Positions 51,954 to 63,728 of a DNA stretch of 64,000 nucleotides are shown here, one piece after another (the stretch's first letter is position 1; the number at the start of each line of letters is the position of its first letter). The position numbers and the translations under genes are program-made. Source of the stretch: Rhabditophanes sp. KR3021 (taxonomy: Eukaryota > Nematoda > Chromadorea > Rhabditida > Alloionematidae); contig CAUJLY010000002.1 of NCBI GenBank assembly GCA_963281155.1, positions 2,914,001 through 2,978,000 on the forward strand. Reading direction: 5' to 3'. The notes below the pieces were generated by a model. It was not told the origin of the DNA. It ran no database searches and was given only the letters and a program-made list of their open reading frames with translations.

Positions 51954-52749
51954 GTAAGTTTTTAATTTACCGGCAATAAATATCTTTTTTTGTTTAAGTT
52001 ACTAAATATATTAAGAAAGTAGTTTTCAATATTGTCAGACACGAATGCAATAAAGAAACATTAAAAAGGTGTTCGTCAAATGAAACACGAAGTTCGAAGG
52101 CATTGATCAGGCAAAAATCTGTTTGATTCCAATTAATTATCCATTATTTTTAATTTATTGTCTATTAGTGTAAATACTAAAAAAGTCTATTTCTGATGTA
52201 TTTAAAACTGTTTTTGTAGACATTTCCAAGAACTGAAAGTCTAAGTTGTGCAAATATTATTTAATTTATTTGAAAAAATAATCCTCAAACTTCAATGGGA
52301 ATACTATTAATAAATAAGGACTAGTAGAACATTACACATATTTTTTTATTGTCTACACTTTTTATAGAATATTTTTGAATGATGTTAGAAGAAAGAACAA
52401 TTATAAACAGGAAATTATGATATCATCTATGGCTTTACATAAATGAAGGTAAAAATAGATTATATTAAATTCCATAATATACATGCTATCGCAGGAAGAC
52501 AAATTTGCAAAAAAAAATATATTTAAATTTGTAAGGCTTTTGTTTGTATTTCAAAAAGAGTTATGACAATAATTTTATTTAATTTACAAGCCCTAACATG
52601 GACAAAGACTTTGTCATTCCATAACTTGAGCAATCTCTTGATTTGGTTCATATGGCATGAGATATTAGCAAATATAAATATGCAGTTGACTGCAAGCCAA
52701 AAATCGGGTAACTTAAATTTATAATGTTTATGTAAATTATTGAATTTAG

Positions 52750-53261
52750 GCGTATTTTATCTTTGACAACGTCCTTTCAAATTGAAGACTTTGAGGAAAC
52801 AATCAGGGACGATTCCACACTGTTTGAAACTGATTCATCTTCGACTTTTGAAGTTACTCAATACAATGCCAAAGAGGATATTACCTCTGAGAAAAGTGAC
52901 GCAAACTATCAAACAATGTTTGCAACTAGTATTGTAAACAATTACTGTTTATATCAAGAATACTGGAAAGGGTGTTAACGATGTAAAATATTTAGATGTT
53001 TTGGATGTGCAAGTAAATGTGATCGCTACAAATCTTTCCTCTTTTCTTAAGCAAATTTTGCCAGATAAAGAACCGGCTACTTTGATCAGTAGTGGTGTTT
53101 ATTTTGGACCGAACAAAAGGTACTCCGAAGATGGCATTGGAAAACCATTCAATTGGATGTCTTGCTATTCAAATGAGTTGAATACTCCTTTGGCCAACAT
53201 CATTTCATCTACAAGAACCAAAGAACCAAATTTAACATTTGCAATTGAGAACTACTTGTAA
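52750..53261 (+). pseudogene. unrecognised broken ORF
   Basis: Follows a TGAATTTAG acceptor. The first part is acidic (TSFQIEDFEETIRDDSTLFE; SSSTFEVTQYNAKEDITSEK). Around 52945-52960 the frame shifts by one base, after which coding resumes (NTGKGVNDVKYLDVLDVQVN; GVYFGPNKRYSEDGIGKPFN) to a TAA at about 53261. The second half looks like part of a beta-rich domain. It may continue the ORF at 51644-51953. Function unknown. Confidence 0.4.
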
Positions 53262-53376
53262 GATTGTATTCCTTGTTTTATACATCTAACGGGATTATCA
53301 ATTAATTAAATACTAGCGAGGAATTTTGTACTTATTGCGATTGTTTATAATCGCCTATCACAAGTACACTTAATTT

Positions 53377-53489
53377 TTGATAAATAAAATTTTTATTAAC
53401 ACTTGATAAATAAATTCTTCATTAACATTTGATAAATAAATTCTTTACTAGCATTTGATAAATAAATTCTTTATTAGCTTTTGATAAAC
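53377..53489. repeat. 26-bp minisatellite (about 4 units)
   Basis: TTTGATAAATAAATTCTT(T/C)A(T/C)TA(A/G)CA repeats at starts 53377, 53403, 53429, 53455 and 53481, exactly 26 bases apart. It lies just downstream of the unrecognised ORF and is probably non-coding. Confidence 0.8.
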
Positions 53490-54362
53490 TAGGCAAAACA
53501 GTGGCTTCATCACAAAACGCCTGCTATAAGAAGCATCATTTTTAATTATGCTTAAACAAAATATAACATTTTATTTTCATCTATTTAACACTTTGCACAC
53601 ATACTTTTAAAACTTCTTAGTATTGAACACAAGCAAGAGTGATGTAGATTTTGACAATTGGTTTAATCGAAGCTTCCAAAACATTTTTAATGTTTGCAAA
53701 GTAATCCCATTCTTTGAACATTCGATCGACGTCATCTTCTTTGGTTCAAACATTTTGATTGCTTCTTTAGTGATAACTTTTTCAGAAGGATTGCTTATTA
53801 AGAGGAAGGGAGTGAATTTGACTTAATTGTTTCTGATCAGCTCGGGTAAGATTGAATTTGAAAGGCAGTGTGGTTAAATTTATGTTTCTTAATATTCTTC
53901 GACATCTTGTATTGTCTTATGTTTGCTGACAGGAAAAATATTCACTGCTTTAATTAGCGTTGAATTTTACATTTAATTTATAAATTGTTTACTTTTTTCA
54001 CAATTCCTTCCTAATTTGTATTAAGAGTAAAGACTAATATCATCACACTTACTGGGTTAAAGTATTTAACAGGCATTTTGATTTTTGAATAATACTTCTG
54101 TCCGTGGTTTTGCATCCATGGCACAAACCTTTAAGATCGGCCAAATAAAATAAGTCTACAATGAGAGGGACCTATTACACAAAAGCAAAAAGTCTAATTA
54201 TATATATTTATTCAGAAATTTATGCATATTTTAATAATTAGACACCTGCCACTGAAGACAAATAACAAAATATAATCAAATTACATAATAAACCTTTTAA
54301 GAAGGTCAAGGCTACAATATTTACTTTTATAGTTATAATAATAATAGTTTAACAGCACCTTC
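53490..54362 (-). other. COPA 3' spacer with a possible coding relic
   Basis: On the minus strand about 53840-53630 reads KFTPFLLISNPSEKVITKEA and, after a one-base shift near 53735, EDDVDRMFKEWDYFANIKNV. This is coherent enough to be a decayed exon but matches nothing I know. A plus-strand frame at 53623-53826 overlaps it and is less protein-like. The rest up to COPA is AT-rich and presumably includes its 3' UTR. Confidence 0.3.
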
Positions 54363-57300
54363 TTACATCACTATTTTGAGGCCAGAAGCTCCTTTTCCAA
54401 TTTGAGCAACCTCACACACATTGCAAATTTCCTTTTCAAATTGTGGAGAATAACTAGCTTTGCAGAATGGACATTGGATGACTGGTTTACCACGGTAAAT
54501 TGGTACAAGAAGGCGCGAGCAAATGACGAAAGGATTGTACTCGTCATACTCGATTTCAAAGGCATTTGTCATGTCTCTTTCGACTACACTTAATACCTTT
54601 CTACATTTTTGTCCAACTTCCGCCTTGGGTCCCAAATCTAGAAGTCTTTTGCATAATGAAGCACATGTCTTGTGCAACTTGTACTTATAAAAGAGTTGGT
54701 AAGCGACCATTAGAGTTAACATTTGATGTTTAGCTTGGAATTGGCTGTGAGTGAAATATGCTGATAACTCCGCATTTCTTTTCATGTTTTCTGGACCATC
54801 TTTTGGATTTTCCTTTCTAGTATTTTCCATCAACAAACCTACTAGATATTCTCTTACAATTTCAAGAAGTTGTTCAGCTTCCTCTGCTTCATTCTTGTCC
54901 TTGGCAACTAGCATTGGAATAGACAGTAGAATGGAACGTAACTTGTCCACAGCATCAATGAACTTGCCAACGGTGGTTAGTTGGTAACAATCTTGTAACT
55001 TCTGAGCCAATTGTCTGATTTGGAAGCCAGTTGAAGGAAGGGAATTTTTGTAGGCCGCATCTTGCCAATTTCTAAGTGGGTAAGAATAGTTGGAGGTTGT
55101 GTTGCCTGGTCCGCAATAGACTGTTCTTGAAGAGGCATATAAGTTAAGGAAATGATCTTTAAAGGGATCAATTTTGACAATTCCGAGTTGATCGTGCAAG
55201 AGTCTAGCAGCAGATTCGAAGGATCCGGCGGCAACGTGATCAGCAACCAAACGAGAGTTAGTAGGCCAGTAATGAGAGGGAGCTTGTCCTCTTGAAGGTA
55301 CCGAATAAAAGTCTCCTTCTTCTCCATCTTCTTTGACGGCTTCATCAGCAGGTAAGTCGATATCGTCATCAACATCCCAACCTCCTTCACCATCGTCGTC
55401 ACTGTTGGCTTTATCTTCTTCATCAATGATGGGATTGCCGTCTTCGTCCAGCAAGTACTCCTCATCATCACCTCCCCATCCCTCGCCATCGTCTTCTCCG
55501 TCATCCGCAGCAGCAAATACAGATGAATCAGCAATCTTCTGAGTTGGTCCGTTAGTAGCTTTAGTTTCAGAGTTGACTTGAGCAGCAATAGTATCAAAGG
55601 CTGACTTGTGTGCATTCAACAAAGGCCAATTATTAGTCATCGGATTGACGGGAAGTGGTGGTTTCAAGGCTAAGGCGGAGTTGTTAACCTTTGGAATTGG
55701 AATGCCATGCTCATCTAGCTGATTTTCTAAATCATCCGCAGCTTCCTCATTCCCATAAGTCTTGGCTGCAAGATAAGCCAGGGAAAGTTGGTGAGCACTA
55801 GCAAGGGTAGAGATTTGTTTTTCAGAATCTCCCAAAACAACAGCAGTCTGGAAAAGACCATTGGTATCTTTTCTGATGTCAGCGATCTTCATCATCTTGT
55901 TAAGTTTGGCCAAATTTCCAGTAATTAGATACAAGAAGCTGAGCTTGTCGAAGTTCTTAGTTTTTTGGTAGCACATTTCGACGATTTGGTGGTTTCCTTG
56001 AAGCATGGCAACATCAGCTAAAGCCTCCCAAACAGAATGCTCGTCGAGTTCTTTTGCTGATTTAAGAGCAGACTCCAGATTTCCACACTCCAAAGCAAGG
56101 CCAAAACGAGTCTTGACATCCTTGACGAAGTACAAAGCGACCTCTGGATACCCTTTCTTTTGGAGGTAAGAAATAATAGATTGCCCGATCAAACCTTGGC
56201 ACTTGACTTGTCTCATCACTTCATCATATCTTCTCTCGATCAAAGCCAACTTGAATTTGAATTCGCTTGAATCGAAGTTGACAACTATTGACTTAGCATC
56301 ACGATCAAGGCAAAATAGTTGATCATTTTGGACGGAGAGAATGTAAAGAGTACAATCTAATGTCCTGATGATTCCGTGTTCATTGGCAGTCAAGGCGTAC
56401 TTGATGTGGTTGGTGGTGGTGTAAATGAAAATTCCATTTGAATCCCAGGCCCCAGACTTGACACGGACTGTTTCGCTGACTGTGTACAAGACTTCCATTT
56501 TCTTGTTGATAAGAGTAAGTGAATGCTTAGATAAAAGAGCGCAATACTCCATGTTGCCTGACCAGATGACGTACTTAACTTTGTTAGCCTTGACAACAGC
56601 CACGATTTTCTTTTGTTGGGTGTCGTAAAGTTGGAGGGCTTCGGGTTGTCTGATGAAAAAGAGACCAGTTCCGGCATAGAAGATATCTTCAGCCACAGCA
56701 TCAACATCAAGTTTCTTTGATTCTTTCATTGTCAAGTCTTTAAGAGAAAGTTGGGAATTTTTTTCCAAGACAGCGATTCTATTTCTAGCAATCCAAATTC
56801 CGTTGAATCCTATGGTTCTGATTGGAGTAACCTCATCGATGTGGCCATTGACACCAGCATTCTTTGTCAACTTGTACAGATCCAAGGTTGAGGCATCTGT
56901 GTTGGGTGGCCTAGTAACCAAGATAAAGGCATTCTCAGCAGGATTGAAATGCATCGAATGGTATTGAGGGGCATTCTTTGTGTGTCTGATAGCAGCCAAT
57001 TGAACATCTTCTTTTGTAGTCAAATCAAGTCTACGTAATTCCTTTTCCTTAGCATAATAAATTAAATTTCCATGAATACAGTATGGGGGACGTTCTCTTT
57101 CAATCTTGAAGACGATCAGACCACTGTCGTGTCCTGCAGCGAAGATGTTTTGCGTTGGGTGATTAGCCATGATCCAGAATCTGTCGTTTTCATGTCTGAA
57201 AGTGTGGAGACAAGTTCTCTTTTGCAAGTCCCATACACGGATGGTCTTGTCCTCGGAATTTGAGAGAATAAGCTCAGCCTTAGGATGGAAGACAACAGAG

Positions 57301-58132
57301 GAGATATTGTTAAAATGTCCACGACACGAGTCAACTTCCCAAGCCTTGCTGTCATTGTATCTCCAAAGCTTGACTTGCTTGTCATCAGAACCAGAAGCGA
57401 GTAATGGCAACTTGGGATGGAAAGTAACCCAATTGACTCCGCGATCGTGACCTTCCAAAACATGCTTAACAATCACGTCTGGTTGTCCGAAAAGGTCTCC
57501 CTGAGTTGCCGACAAAGGCCCTGCTCCGGAACCGACCCTGCTTGGCATACCACCTCCCATTCCTGGTGGGGCATTCTTCTTCTTGATGCCTGAAATGTCC
57601 CAGATTCGAATAGTCTGATCAAGTGAAGCCGAAGCTACAATATCTTCAGTTGGATGGAATTGGGCACACATGACGTAATGATTGTGGCCAGTCAAAACAG
57701 CAACCGAGATTCTCGATTGCCAATTCCAAATACGAATGGTCTGATCATCTGAGCAAGAAATAATCCATGGGTTCTTCTTGTGAAAGAAAGTCGTTCTAAT
57801 GTAATCCATATGTCCGAGGAGTGTGAAAAGACACTTCTTTTGTTTGTAATTCCATACTTTGATCTTGTAATCGTCTCCCCCAGACACGAAAATAGGTTGT
57901 TGGTCGTGGAAGTCGATTCCACGGACGGGGCCATCGTGTTCCTCAAACTTGTCAACCATTGAACACATGCGATAATCCCAAAGCTGGATTCCACCACTGT
58001 GAAGAGCTGCGAGAATCCATGGTCTGGTTGCGTGAAACGAGATGCCTAAAAATTGTTATAGAATGTTCATTTAATTGCTTTCTTACCTTTTACCCTGGCT
58101 GAATTACTTTCAAACTTTTTTAGCAGCGCCAT
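54363..58132 (-). CDS. COPA-like: coatomer subunit alpha (alpha-COP)
   Basis: Scaffold subunit of the COPI coat in Golgi-to-ER retrieval. Exons 58132-58087 and 58045-54363 give about 1242 residues (human 1224). The N-terminal start MALLKKFESNSARVKGISFH leads into six WD40 repeats (FEEHDGPVRGIDFHDQQPIF; LGHMDYIRTTFFHKKNPWI; LTGHNHYVMCAQFHPTEDI; LEGHDRGVNWVTFHPKLPLL; CRGHFNNISSVVFHPKAEL) whose first propeller binds KKxx cargo tails. A second propeller and alpha-solenoid follow, then a very acidic linker (GDDEEYLLDEDGNPIIDEED). The C-terminal domain ends with CPFCKASYSPQFEKEIC and IGKGASGLKIVM. Only one short intron interrupts 3.7 kb of coding. The codon use is G+C-richer than flanking DNA, typical of strong expression. 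Confidence 0.97.
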
Positions 58133-58509
58133 ATCAAAGTTATTGGCTACTAAAATAACACAAAATTAGTTAAAATATAGACAGAAACAAAAATAAGCTA
58201 AAATTCGCGAAATAAGACTGTTCTCAACTTTAAATTAACTAAATTTGAGAATAAATTATCCAAAAAAGCATACATATCTACCAACAAACAAATTATAGTG
58301 TGTTTGGTGACGTTGCCATTTATACTCTAACGACACGTAGCAAGTGGAATAGAGTTTATATTGAACAAAATGGTATAGGATACTTGTGTGAAGATAAAAA
58401 ATAAAGGTAGTATAAGACCGCAAATAAGACTTTGAATATACCTACAAAATAGATGGATACGTGATAGATAACATTTTATTGGATAACAACAAATTTAACA
58501 ATTAACTTT
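58133..58509. other. COPA promoter / TTC4 3' spacer
   Basis: AT-rich, 377 bases between two minus-strand genes; no motif stood out. Confidence 0.45.
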
Positions 58510-59815
58510 TTACTTCAAAGTATAAATTTTAGTTCTTGCATCAAACACAGTATGTTCTTCAAAATGCTTTTTGACATAAATTTGGAAGACTGGTAGGCCT
58601 CCTCTGATGAAATAGTTTTTGGCACCCAGAATGTCTTTCAAAAGGGAATCTTTGTTTACTAGTACTAAGCCTTTATTTTCACCTCCAGCCTCATAAGCAA
58701 CCACAATTTGTTCTCTTGAGTATATAGTCCAGGGGTCAGTATTGGCCCAATGTTCGTCCATTACGCTGACTAAATCAGCCATAGACTTGTTATCAACACA
58801 ATCTGTCATGAAATCAGTTAATCCAATTTGAGGATATTGTAACATAATTGGGAATGAGCATGTACCGTCCTCATTGACTTCTACCTTTTGAGCAGTAGCC
58901 ACTTGCGGTAAAGAAACAATCAAGGAGTCCATATTGAACTTTTCTGGATTTTTCAAATCAATTGAAGGTTCAATAAATGTGTACTTATTTTCCATAAAGT
59001 ACTTTTGATACTTAATAGCAGCCTTAATTCTATCCTTCTCTTCCTTTTTCGCTTTTCTCGCATCACGTTCCATAAACTTAATCTTGGCATCAAGTTCTTT
59101 TTTGATTTCTTGGACTTCCTTCAGCCATCCATTAGGAAACACGTTCCTAGGATCTTCCTTAACAAAATTCCAATTCTTTTCCATCCAATCTAAAGCTTCT
59201 TGAATTCTATTGACAGCCATCAAGGCTTTGGTTCTTCTGGTAATTGCTTTATAATTCTTAGGATTCAACTTAACAGCCCACAAACAATCTCTGCTACATG
59301 AGCGGTAATTGCCCAGAAAGAAGTTAGCAGCACTTCTATTTCCATACAATGAAGAAAGCAAGTCAAAATCCACGGGTTTCAACTTAATTCCATTTGTGTA
59401 TTCATCACTTGCAAATCTATATTTCTTCAAGCCAAACAATTTGTTTCCAGTTTTTTTGTGGGTTTCAGCATCGAGAATTATTTCTTCTGGAGTGTCACCG
59501 TTGTCGTATTTTAGGGCTCGAAGAGCTTCGATGTATTCATTGAATTCTTGACTTCCACCATCTTCGGGCATTTCGGTCATGAATGCTGGGTGCTGGTTAA
59601 TTTCCTTTTCCCATTCATCGTAGTTAAATTCCTTTTTTACGACTTCTCCCTCCCTTTCCTATTAAAGTGTCAAAATTAACAATTACAAAATATTTAAATA
59701 ACGTTACCTTTTTTTTGGCAGCCAAATTCTCTATAAATTCCTCCAATTCCTTGTCCATCTTATCAGCTAGCTCGGCACGCTCTTCCTCCGTCCATACTTT
59801 TTTTTCTTCAGTCAT
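58510..59815 (-). CDS. TTC4-like: TTC4/Cns1-type TPR co-chaperone
   Basis: HSP90/HSP70 co-chaperone of the cytosol and nucleus (yeast Cns1). Exons 59815-59708 and 59658-58510 give 418 residues (human TTC4 387). The first exon is acidic and helical (EERAELADKMDKELEEFIEN). Then come the family segment around EKEINQHPAFMTEMPEDG and NEYIEALRALKYDNGDTPEE, three TPR units (about residues 95-210: AETHKKTGNKLFGLKKYRFA; DFDLLSSLYGNRSAANFFLG; WAVKLNPKNYKAITRRTKAL) with carboxylate-clamp Lys/Asn/Arg positions, a long basic coiled coil, and the C-terminal wheel domain (DEHWANTDPWTIYSREQI; GLPVFQIYVKKHFEEHTVF). Assignment is strong. Confidence 0.92.
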
Positions 59816-60719
59816 TTTTTAATAAACTTAATACTAACAACCAGATATATTCAAATAGCCAGTTAAAAATTTTAAATATTTCCAACTTCTATCCAAAGAA
59901 GAACTTTTTTGGAACATCGCGTCTAACCACAAGTTGCCCAGCATGTCAATGTACTGGTTCATTAATACTTTTCTTCGCCGACAAAAATACATTTAAAACA
60001 CCCTTGTTTTTAATTGTTGACAAACATGATGGACGGCTGTGTCTAAAATTATATTAATTCTCATCTTTGACTTCTCTAAATCACACCATCTCTTAAATAT
60101 TCTTAATTATTTAGCTTATGATCTCGTCACTTTTTTGCATAAACAATCTGCACATAGTACTTACTCCAGCCCATTTCATTATTTTTTTTACTCTTTTAAC
60201 AATAACATAAAATATAACCTATGATTAGAGATAACAATGTAACAAGTATTTATCATTAATCACATACCCTAGAAAGTAACCACGAAACTAAAATCTATTT
60301 CCATGATAAGGAATACCCTTTTGTGATGCATTTTCAGCATAATTTTGGTTCCTTCAGCTACACGTTAATACATAAAATTACTTATTATTTTCTCTGGTTC
60401 ATTAGTCAATTAACCTGTTTATTTGCAAATAATATATACCTACAATTTCTTTTTCTATTTATTACCAAAGTTACATTTAAATTATCTGAAAATAGCAAAA
60501 GAAATATCGCCTGATCAGAGTTGTACGTTTGATTGGGTATAAACACATTTTATTATAATTGCTGCTGCTATACACGTTCCTCAATGCATCATCTTGGTCA
60601 TAGTAATTATATTAAAAAATTATTTCCTATCTTCTAGACGAATTATCTAATTTTATTTTTTAATGTTTGAAAGAGAGATTTGTGTTTTTGATTAAATTTA
60701 AATAATATAGTTCATAACG
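59816..60719. other. divergent promoter spacer TTC4 / KLHDC10
   Basis: AT-rich. The open frames at 60039-60224 and 60323-60514 are Phe/Leu/Asn-rich low-complexity translations and are not believed. No clear TATA or other element was recognised. Confidence 0.45.
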
Positions 60720-62515
60720 ATGGAATTAGTATCTAGAGGCATCCGTGGAGTATGGCGTTACTGTTATGATTTTACAGAAAGTAACTTTAATTACCAATTA
60801 TATTTATTTCTTTGTGATTATATTTTAGGCTTATACCTTTACATATTTCACATGAATTTCGGGAGAAATAATATGCTCAGAAGGAGAAACAATCATTATC
60901 GTGGCCTTTTTGGGAGAAGGAATGAGCTGTTGGAGGTTAATAAAAATGCCATTATCCATAGGCCTTTAAATTTCGTTGGTTCTAAGCGTATGTATGATTG
61001 CCCCAATTCGCTTTAATTAATCGGATTTTATAGACGTTCAACCCAGATCAGGACACAAGGTAGTTGCCACAAAGAACTATTTTTATATAATTGGTGGATT
61101 CAAAGACACTGGTGGCGCACAAATTCTAAAGGAAGTTTTTCAATACAACAAATACACTAATGTCAGTGTGCCAATTGATGTTCCGAATTTGCCCGAAGAA
61201 TTATTATCCTTCTCTGCCGTCCACTTCCCTTTTTTTGAGGAAATCTCAGAATCAGTTGTTTTCCTTGGCGGAAGTTCTTTTCCATTTGGCCAAACGACGA
61301 CCTTTTTCTTACATTGGATGTACTTCAGGAATGGAAGATGGAATTGTGTCAAAATAGAAGAACAAGACTCGTGTAGAGTACCAGAAGGAAGATACGGAGC
61401 GACTGTTGTTTTCGATGAGACAAAGCAGTGCATTTATGCAATAGGTGGTACAGATGGGCATTCCTATTTTTCAGATGTATACATAGGTACCTTCAATTAT
61501 GTCCCAGATGGGGACAATGATCTCAAATTTACAGTTACTTGGAGACAATTATGTTTGAGAAATCCATATGCACCTCTTGGATCATATAAACATGAAACAC
61601 TTTTGTTTAAAAATAAATTGTATACGTTTGGAGGTGGAAACGGTACTATGACCTATGATTTGCATCATATTTTTGTTTTTGATTTAGCAACAAACGAATA
61701 TAGTGTCATGGAAGCTACAAATGTATTAGACAAATCTACTATGCCACTCCCTAGAAAATGCTTTGCCATCTCCCATATTCAAGATAGATGCTATGTATTT
61801 GCAGGACAAGTTTCTATACCTGATGGAGAAGCGCCTAAATCAAGTGATATTAATGATATTTGGGAATTAAATTTAAATACCATGTATTGGACGCTGCTAA
61901 GAGGTTGTCTAATGCACCCTGTCTTTTTCTTAGCTGCTGGAACAGATGCTGAAGGTTCCGTTATCTTATTTGGAGGTAAGAAATGACATAGTTTATTAAG
62001 AAAAATACACATATATGAGATGATGCATCCTTATTATACATACCGTTTCGAATTTTCTCTATAAAATTGCCCGTTCTAAAAATCAGTAGTATCAACAAAC
62101 TCTTTGATGGTGATATCAGCTTCTTTTCTGTTGAGTTCCAAGTTCATTTTAAGGGCCTTGACACAATTCAGGTTCCCAGAATCGGTATAAGTAATTTGAC
62201 TTCTAAAGGGTATAATCGGGATTAATTCGATGTTTTCAATCACTATCTCCGAATTGTATTTCTTTCTTAAGAATGTTAACTAATAAAATGCTCTAATTTA
62301 AAGATATAATTAAAGTGCTAATAATTTTTATTTCAGGAAACAATTCCAGAGGATCCAGAAATAATAATTTATATAGAGTTGATATGCATCCACTCACTTT
62401 AAAATCACTTATCGCGGAAAAATTGCTGAAGGTTAAGGGTTCCGATGAAGCTGATGAGTACAAATTTGTTGAATCTGATGTTTGCCATACCATCTTAATG
62501 CAAAAGGTGATCTAA
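60720..62515 (+). CDS. KLHDC10-like: kelch-domain protein, KLHDC10/Slim homologue
   Basis: Six-kelch propeller protein; KLHDC10 is a substrate receptor of CUL2 ubiquitin ligases and an activator of ASK1 signalling through PP5. Exons 60720-60780, 60829-60987, 61034-61975 and 62337-62515 give about 446 residues (human 442). Kelch-type blades are visible: RSGHKVVATKNYFYIIGGFK; SESVVFLGGSSFPFGQTTTF; GRYGATVVFDETKQCIYAIG; YKHETLLFKNKLYTFGGGNG; RKCFAISHIQDRCYVFAGQV; FFLAAGTDAEGSVILFGGNN. MTYDLHHIFVFDLATNEYS and INDIWELNLNTMYWTLL match the family closely. The C-terminal region (LTLKSLIAEKLLKV) fits the BC-box-like tail. The third intron holds an antisense ORF relic. The first exon is basic and aromatic and could carry a localisation signal. 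Confidence 0.88.
62076..62279 (-). pseudogene. antisense terminal-exon relic in KLHDC10 intron 3
   Basis: Inside the KLHDC10 intron the minus strand has an ATTTTATTAG acceptor followed by an uninterrupted 67-codon frame to a TAG. It is protein-like throughout (SEIVIENIELIPIIPFRSQI; TYTDSGNLNCVKALKMNLEL; KEADITIKEFVDTTDF). It has no start codon, and the sequence upstream of its acceptor is KLHDC10 exon 4, so the rest of its gene is absent. It looks like the last exon of an unrelated gene captured in antisense. Family not recognised. Confidence 0.5.
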
Positions 62516-62722
62516 CTTTAGTTTCTACTTCAAGAATACGGGATCTGATTTGATGTATTTAATAAAAAACACTAGCTTTTAATAATAAGTTTTTATGCCA
62601 ATTAAATAGAAAATAAATAGTTTATTTAATCAAAAATGTATTTATTTTGTCGTCATTTAGTTTTACATAAATAATAAAATATGTCACAGTTTATCTTATC
62701 ACAACTCATACAGACAAGACTT

Positions 62723-63728
62723 TTATTCCTCGTATATCTTGTAGCACATGTGATTATCTGTGATGGTGTATTCAGTTTTGTGGTATTGCATCCATTCGCT
62801 CTCGAGACATTCTTTATATCCAAAACGGCTGCTTTCATCTAATGTTAATAGAGAATCCAATAACCTTCTAGCCTTGATAGTTGGTTTGAAATGGTAGTAA
62901 GTCAAATCAGTAACTCCTTGTTTAGCTCTTTCCCCAGGATTCATTGGAACGTGGCCAGTTAACATAACAAATAAGACAGCTCCAATTGAGTACCAGTCGG
63001 AAGCGTAACCATCGTAAGGTTGTTGTAAAACAACATTCCCGGTGCAGTAGTCTTTTGATCCACAATAAGATTTGCATTTTTCTTGAGGTTCCATTGTCCT
63101 AGCAAATCCATAATCGACCAAAACCAAGTTTCCGTAATTGTCAAAAAGAATGTTCAGTGGTTTGATATCTCTATGAATGACTTTTCGCTTATGCAGATAA
63201 TTAACGGCTTCAGATAATTGTCTGATAATAGATGAACACATTCTTTCAGGTAATTTTCCATTACTAGCCTTAAGTAAATCAGTCAAAGTCCCTGAACTAT
63301 AAAATTCAGAAATAATTACAATTTTGGAGTCATTCGGCTCCGAAATATGCAGACATTTTGCCAAATTAGGATGATCGACAACTTGCGTAACATATAATTC
63401 TCTTGGCAAAAATAGATCTACACATTCTTTTGGTATTTGTCTTTTGTGGATAATTTTGACAGCAACTGTTTTGTTGAATCTAAAATAACAACTATAACAA
63501 AGTTAATTGAATTACTAACCTTTTCGAATACCCTTTATAAACAGTACTATGCCCAGTATGACAAATAAAAGGTGTTTCCAATTCAGTTCCAGTATTTATT
63601 AACACGTCGTTATAAGCAGGATAGAAGGAAGATGTGGCATCTGGAAATTTCGATCTGTAATAGGCATCCTTTTGCTTGTCGACACATACGTTATATGCAA
63701 AATTGTTGCCTTGATCGACCGACATCAT
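62723..63728 (-). CDS. TSSK-like serine/threonine protein kinase
   Basis: CAMK-group kinase nearest to testis-specific serine kinases, by eye. Exons 63728-63520 and 63479-62723 give about 321 residues. The N-lobe has the Gly-loop remnant (HTGHSTVYKGYSKR) and VAVK catalytic Lys. FLPRELYVTQVVDHPNLAKC is the TSSK-type alphaC, and the catalytic loop is VIHRDIKPLNILFD (HRD intact). The DFG is DYG (VLVDYGFART), with the Mg-binding Asp retained. The activation segment YCGSKDYCTGNVVL replaces the canonical P-A-Y-x-APE, so the APE Glu that clamps the C-lobe is lost. It may be active but unusual, or a recent pseudokinase. The start is the first of two ATGs. An MSP gene in the same window fits a sperm context. 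Confidence 0.85.

Noticed and set aside
54977..55615. 212-codon minus-strand ORF in COPA region
   Set aside because: Alternative frame of the acidic COPA linker; the true frame has WD40 and coatomer homology throughout.
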